Source: JBGTSJ01 sp041940305 (GTDB lineage Bacteria; Planctomycetota; Planctomycetia; Planctomycetales; Planctomycetaceae). Taken from it: DNA of 64,000 nt. Below, piece after piece: positions 61,026 to 64,000 of this stretch. Position 1 is the first letter of the stretch, and each line of letters starts with the position of its first letter. A model generated the notes under the pieces. It was not told the DNA's origin and ran no database searches. It worked only from the letters and a program-made list of their open reading frames with translations. Position numbers and translations under genes: made by a program. The stretch spans positions 1 to 64,000 of the forward strand of contig JBGTSJ010000005.1 in assembly GCA_041940305.1 (NCBI GenBank), in the 5' to 3' direction.

Positions 61026-61705
61026 ACTGCGATCAAGCCTTTGATTGTCTGACCGATCCCCAACGGCGGGAGTCCACGGCGTTGACCCGACATCTCGCCG
61101 ACTGCCGGCGGTGCCGGGCGATGCGGGATGCGCTCGAGCCGGCGCTGGATCTGTTCGATGAGCTGGCGACGGAGCCCGACGTGAGCGGATTCGCCCGGCC
61201 TTCCTCGTCCGTATTGTCGCCGGAAACGCTGCGGCTGGCCGAACAGTCCGCTGCAACGCTGGCCTCGGGCGGACGACCGGCGGCCGATTCGCGCCGCTCG
61301 TGGCGCGTCGGACTGCGGTATGCAGCGGCGCTCCTGATCGGAGCCGCGCTCGCCCTGGCGCTGCAGAGTCCTGCGAACGACGGCGCAAGTGATCCCCGCG
61401 GCGTATCGCAGTGCCTGTGGCTCAATCGCGAGGCCGAGTCCAGACTGCAGCCAACGTCGCGGGCCGTGATGGCACGTTGCCTTGAATGTCACACTCCACA
61501 GGAGGTGAATTCGGATGGAGGCGTATCGATCTGGAGGATGGACGAGTTGTGGCGATTGACGTGCGACCAACCGCGACCGGACTGGAACTGGCTGTACCGG
61601 GCCGATCCGCTTCCCAACGTTTTGGAGCGGGATCGCGACTCGTCTCCCCACGCGACCGTGGCCTGCCTGACCACCAACAGGACGAACATCCATGCAACGA
61701 CGTGA
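61022..61705 (+). CDS. anti-sigma factor with C-terminal CXXCH
   Basis: A 227-residue protein overlapping the sigma factor stop. The N-terminal ZCD-like anti-sigma domain has HLADCRRCR (H24-x3-C28-x2-C31). One membrane helix (about 97-115, GLRYAAALLIGAALALALQ) separates it from a periplasmic part that holds MARCLECHTPQE (C153-H157), a c-type heme or metal-binding CXXCH, plus C131 and C181. Most anti-sigma factors have no such motif; it suggests redox or metal sensing. The stop overlaps the next gene by 14 bases. Confidence 0.8.
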   Translation: MNCDQAFDCLTDPQRRESTALTRHLADCRRCRAMRDALEPALDLFDELATEPDVSGFARPSSSVLSPETLRLAEQSAATLASGGRPAADSRRSWRVGLRYAAALLIGAALALALQSPANDGASDPRGVSQCLWLNREAESRLQPTSRAVMARCLECHTPQEVNSDGGVSIWRMDELWRLTCDQPRPDWNWLYRADPLPNVLERDRDSSPHATVACLTTNRTNIHATT

Positions 61706-62906
61706 GTTTCTGACGACGACCGCGATGAGCGCCGCAGGACTGGTCGCGGCCGGTTACTCCGCCACCGCCCGCGGCTACGCGGCGAACGAGACGATCAACA
61801 TCGGCTGCATCGGCACGGGAGGACGTTGCCGGCGGCTGATGCAGGAGTTGTCGAACATCGACGGAGTCCGGATCACCGCGGTCGCCGACATCTGGGATGT
61901 GCACCTGGCCGAAGGGGCCAAGCTGGCAGACCCCCGCGCGAAGCAATTCAAGGATTATCGGGAGTTGCTGGACCAGAGCGACGTCGATGCGGTGCTGATC
62001 GGTTCGCCCGACCATTGGCACGTGCCGATGACGATCGACGCCTGCACCGCCGGGAAGGACGTCTACGTCGAGAAACCGCTGACGCACGACCTCTCCGAAG
62101 GGGAGGCCGTGATCGCGGCGCAGAACGATCATCAGCGGATCGTGCAGGTGGGCACGCAGCAGCGGAGCATGCCGCACATTCAGGCGGCGTACGACCTCGT
62201 GCAGGCCGGCCACATCGGCGACGTGCACAAGGTGCACTGCACCTGGAACCGCAACACGCCGCGCTGGAAGCGGACGGAATACGGGATCGATCCGAAGTCG
62301 GTGGACTGGCAGGCGTTTCTCGGCAACGTCCCCGACCAGCCGTTCGATGAGTACAGGTTCCGCAACTGGCGCTGGTTCTGGGATTTTGGCGGGGGCATCT
62401 TCACCGACCTGATGGTGCACTGGATCGACGTCGCCCACTGGTTCCTCGGCGTCGACCATCCTGCCGTCGCCGCCAGCATCGGCGATCACTTCCAGTCGGA
62501 AGGAGTCTGGGAGACCCCCGACACCGTGCAGACGCTGCTGAAGTATCCGGACAGGCAGGCGCAGGGCTACTTTGAGGGAACGTTCTGCAACGCCCGCAAC
62601 CGGGCGATGATCGAGTTCATGGGGACGAAGGGGACGATCTACATCGACCGCGGCCGCTACGAAGTGCATCCCGACCCGCACCAGCCGCTCGAATACAGCG
62701 AGATGATCCTCGGCAGCGAAGACCGCGGCGCCGACTTCTTCTCGAACCCCAACGGCGAGGTGCTGCACCTGGCCAACTGGCTTGAGTGCTGCCGTTCTCG
62801 CGAAATGCCCAATGCGCCCGCCGAAGCCGGCGTGAGCGGGGCGGCGGCGGCGCATTTGGCGAATCGGTCGCTGAGGGAGGAGCAGATCGCCACTTGGGGC
62901 GCTTAG
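61692..62906 (+). CDS. Gfo/Idh/MocA oxidoreductase, Tat-secreted
   Basis: A 404-residue NAD(P)-dependent dehydrogenase. The twin-arginine signal (QRREFLTTTAMSAAGLVAAGY) precedes the nucleotide site INIGCIGTGGRCRRL, then IGSPDHWHVPMTIDACTAGKDVYVEKPLTHDLSEGE with the EKP motif and the substrate-domain FRNWRWFWDFGGGIFTDLMVHWIDVAHWFLG. It acts on an unknown sugar or polyol outside the cytoplasm. Its start lies inside the anti-sigma gene, 14 bases before that stop, so all three genes form one coupled unit. The ATG has no clear independent binding site. Confidence 0.92.
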   Translation: MQRREFLTTTAMSAAGLVAAGYSATARGYAANETINIGCIGTGGRCRRLMQELSNIDGVRITAVADIWDVHLAEGAKLADPRAKQFKDYRELLDQSDVDAVLIGSPDHWHVPMTIDACTAGKDVYVEKPLTHDLSEGEAVIAAQNDHQRIVQVGTQQRSMPHIQAAYDLVQAGHIGDVHKVHCTWNRNTPRWKRTEYGIDPKSVDWQAFLGNVPDQPFDEYRFRNWRWFWDFGGGIFTDLMVHWIDVAHWFLGVDHPAVAASIGDHFQSEGVWETPDTVQTLLKYPDRQAQGYFEGTFCNARNRAMIEFMGTKGTIYIDRGRYEVHPDPHQPLEYSEMILGSEDRGADFFSNPNGEVLHLANWLECCRSREMPNAPAEAGVSGAAAAHLANRSLREEQIATWGA

Positions 62907-62966
62907 GACCAGGGGAACACGTCGCGAAGGCGGCACGAGTCGAACAGCAATGGGGAATCCGAGCAG

Positions 62967-63392
62967 ATGGGCCGCAAAGCGGGCAGTCGCACACGCCGCA
63001 GTCTGGTGTTCATCAGTCACAGCGGGCCGGACACGTGGATTGCGCGACAGATCGCCGGCGCGATTGAGACATGCGGAGCGACAACGTTTCTGGATGAAGC
63101 ACAGATTGCGGTGGGAGCGGACTTTGAGGAAGATATCCTTTCCGCGCTCGGACAAGCGAATGAGCTGGTCGTGTTGATCACTCCATGGGCGCTTGAGAGA
63201 CCTTACATCTGGGCGGAACTTGGAGTTGCTCGCTTCCGCCGGATCCCGATTGCGGCGCTCCTCCTGGGTATGACGGCCGCCGATCTGCAGGCGAAACCGC
63301 AGATTCCGGTGTTCCTTAAGGCTCGAAATGTGATCGCACTGAATGATATCGACCGTTATCTCCGCGAGTTGAGACGAAGGCTGCGGTCATAG
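62967..63392 (+). CDS. TIR-domain protein 1
   Basis: A 141-residue single-domain TIR protein. The first strand and alphaA are VFISHSGPDTWIARQIAGAI, the BB-loop region FLDEAQIAVGADFEEDILSAL, the central strand VVLITPWALERPYIWAELGVARF with the conserved catalytic-type Glu (E84 in WAEL), and the final IPVFLKARNVIALNDIDRYLREL. Bacterial TIRs with this Glu are NADases or produce cyclic ADP-ribose signals in phage defense and effectors. There is no other domain, so a partner is expected; the next gene is another TIR two bases on. The gap to the upstream oxidoreductase is 60 bases. Confidence 0.88.
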   Translation: MGRKAGSRTRRSLVFISHSGPDTWIARQIAGAIETCGATTFLDEAQIAVGADFEEDILSALGQANELVVLITPWALERPYIWAELGVARFRRIPIAALLLGMTAADLQAKPQIPVFLKARNVIALNDIDRYLRELRRRLRS

Positions 63393-63394
63393 GG

Positions 63395-63838
63395 ATGTCC
63401 TCGCACGGGGTGGGTTTCGAGATGGTGAAGCAAGCGACCAGACAGAAGCAGGTGTTCCTGTCGCATCCCGGCACTCGGCAAACCCGAGCCTGGGTTCGCG
63501 ACTTTGCGCATTCGCTGGAGCGTCGCGGAGCCAGGGTCTGGCTCGACGAGGCCGAACTCGATCCGGGTGAATCATTGCAGCAGGAAATGGAACGCGCGAT
63601 CCGACAGAGCGACTTGTGTGTGTTCCTGATGTCGCCCGATTCCGTCAAGCGTCCATTCGTGCTGTTTGAAATGGGCATCGCCCTCGGGGGCAAGAAGTCG
63701 ATGGTGGCCGTGACGACTGACGATCTTGATCCGGCGCAATTGCCAGAGCCTTTCCGGCGACGCATTTACTTGCCGCAGGGATCTCCCGATGCGACCGCCG
63801 AGCAGGTCCTGGCTGCAACCTCCGGGACCGAATCTTGA
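63395..63838 (+). CDS. TIR-domain protein 2
   Basis: A 147-residue single-domain TIR protein starting two bases after the first TIR stop; ATG at 63422 is an alternative. VFLSHPGTRQTRAWVRDFAHSLERRGARVWLDEAELDPGESLQQEMERAIRQSDLCVFLMSPDSVKRPFVLFEMGIAL has the BB-loop and conserved Glu (E92 in FEMG). Similarity to the first TIR is evident but they diverge strongly, so they are not a recent duplication. The stop overlaps a DUF2442 start as TTGA. Coupled TIR-TIR-DUF2442 layout suggests one functional unit. Confidence 0.87.
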   Translation: MSSHGVGFEMVKQATRQKQVFLSHPGTRQTRAWVRDFAHSLERRGARVWLDEAELDPGESLQQEMERAIRQSDLCVFLMSPDSVKRPFVLFEMGIALGGKKSMVAVTTDDLDPAQLPEPFRRRIYLPQGSPDATAEQVLAATSGTES

Positions 63839-64000
63839 CCGTCGTCCCCTTCGATATTTGCGTCGCCGATGTCGAGTGCACCGACGAGGCGTTGGTCGTC
63901 TCATTGATGGCTGGCCGAGTCATTTCCGTACCATTGGCGTGGTATCCGCGCCTCCTCGGTGCGACAGCCGGTCAACGCGCCAACTGGCAGGTTTCGGGGG
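63835..64000 (+). CDS. DUF2442-family protein, cut by the window edge
   Basis: The frame beginning TTG at 63835 overlaps the TIR stop (TTGA) and reads to the end of the window. Its first 55 codons contain VVSLMAGRVISVPLAWYPRLL then GATAGQRANWQVSG, the diagnostic DUF2442 segment (strand, VPLxWYPRL, A-x-x-x-Q-R-x-N-W). DUF2442 proteins are small and often paired with DUF4160, in a toxin-antitoxin-like arrangement. Only the N-terminal part is visible, so the rest of the unit is unknown. Confidence 0.7.
   Translation, partial: MTVVPFDICVADVECTDEALVVSLMAGRVISVPLAWYPRLLGATAGQRANWQVSG

Noticed and set aside
1..64000. CRISPR array, prophage or intact insertion sequence
   Set aside because: No regular spacer-repeat periodicity, no integrase, transposase or phage structural protein found in any frame.

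Overview
The window is a high-GC bacterial chromosome segment with the gene content of a planctomycete (Planctomycetales). The reasons are two DUF1501 Tat proteins, two DUF1549/DUF1553 (PSCyt/PSD1) proteins, a YTV-repeat cysteine-rich cell-wall-type protein, a very large ThuA plus multi-CXXCH protein, several PQQ-like and FG-GAP propeller proteins, and start codons often ATG/GTG with purine-rich leaders. No rRNA, tRNA, phage, CRISPR array or intact insertion sequence was found.

Layout. 1-9.7 kb: an acyltransferase, two secreted PQQ-type propellers, the YTV-repeat protein, a TPR protein, a PIG-L deacetylase and a MOSC protein. 9.9-13.5 kb: a secreted sialidase-like propeller and an FG-GAP protein. 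14.1-17.3 kb: a ferrous-iron uptake operon feoA-feoB-small Cys-rich FeoB partner on the minus strand, behind a 17-bp Fur-like palindrome; a small DUF5658-like membrane protein converges on it. 17.4-24.8 kb: a GT39-like membrane glycosyltransferase, an HTH plus degenerate receiver regulator, an isochorismatase/class-V aminotransferase/RidA group, and a formylglycine-generating-enzyme-like protein. 25-38 kb: a LamG-DUF1549-DUF1553 protein, a calcium-type P-type ATPase, and a 2217-residue ThuA-ThuA-LamG-propeller-cytochrome protein.

38-49.5 kb: a neutral zinc metallopeptidase, a decayed zeta-toxin locus, a P5C dehydrogenase (PruA/RocA type), an RtcB RNA ligase, a polytopic GT-C-like membrane protein, an unrecognised secreted protein, a DUF1570-type peptidase, and the def-fmt translation-initiation pair. 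49.9-60.1 kb: a Cys/Gly/Tyr-rich lipoprotein, a MerC-like membrane protein, a three-gene cluster (DUF1549/1553 - DUF1501 - PPC-domain protein), a TolB-like propeller and a second DUF1501 gene. 60.4-64 kb: an ECF sigma factor, an overlapping anti-sigma factor that carries a C-terminal CXXCH, an overlapping Gfo/Idh/MocA oxidoreductase, and then two adjacent TIR-domain genes whose second member overlaps a DUF2442 gene cut by the window edge.

Most of the secreted proteins match the planctomycete carbohydrate/sulfatase-type exo-lifestyle, but substrates cannot be read from sequence. Gene 3' ends and convergent junctions are repeatedly occupied by dispersed inverted repeats of several unrelated families. 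The most system-like segment is the TIR-TIR-DUF2442 module at the right edge; the sigma/anti-sigma(CXXCH)/oxidoreductase overlap and the decayed zeta-toxin locus are the next most informative.
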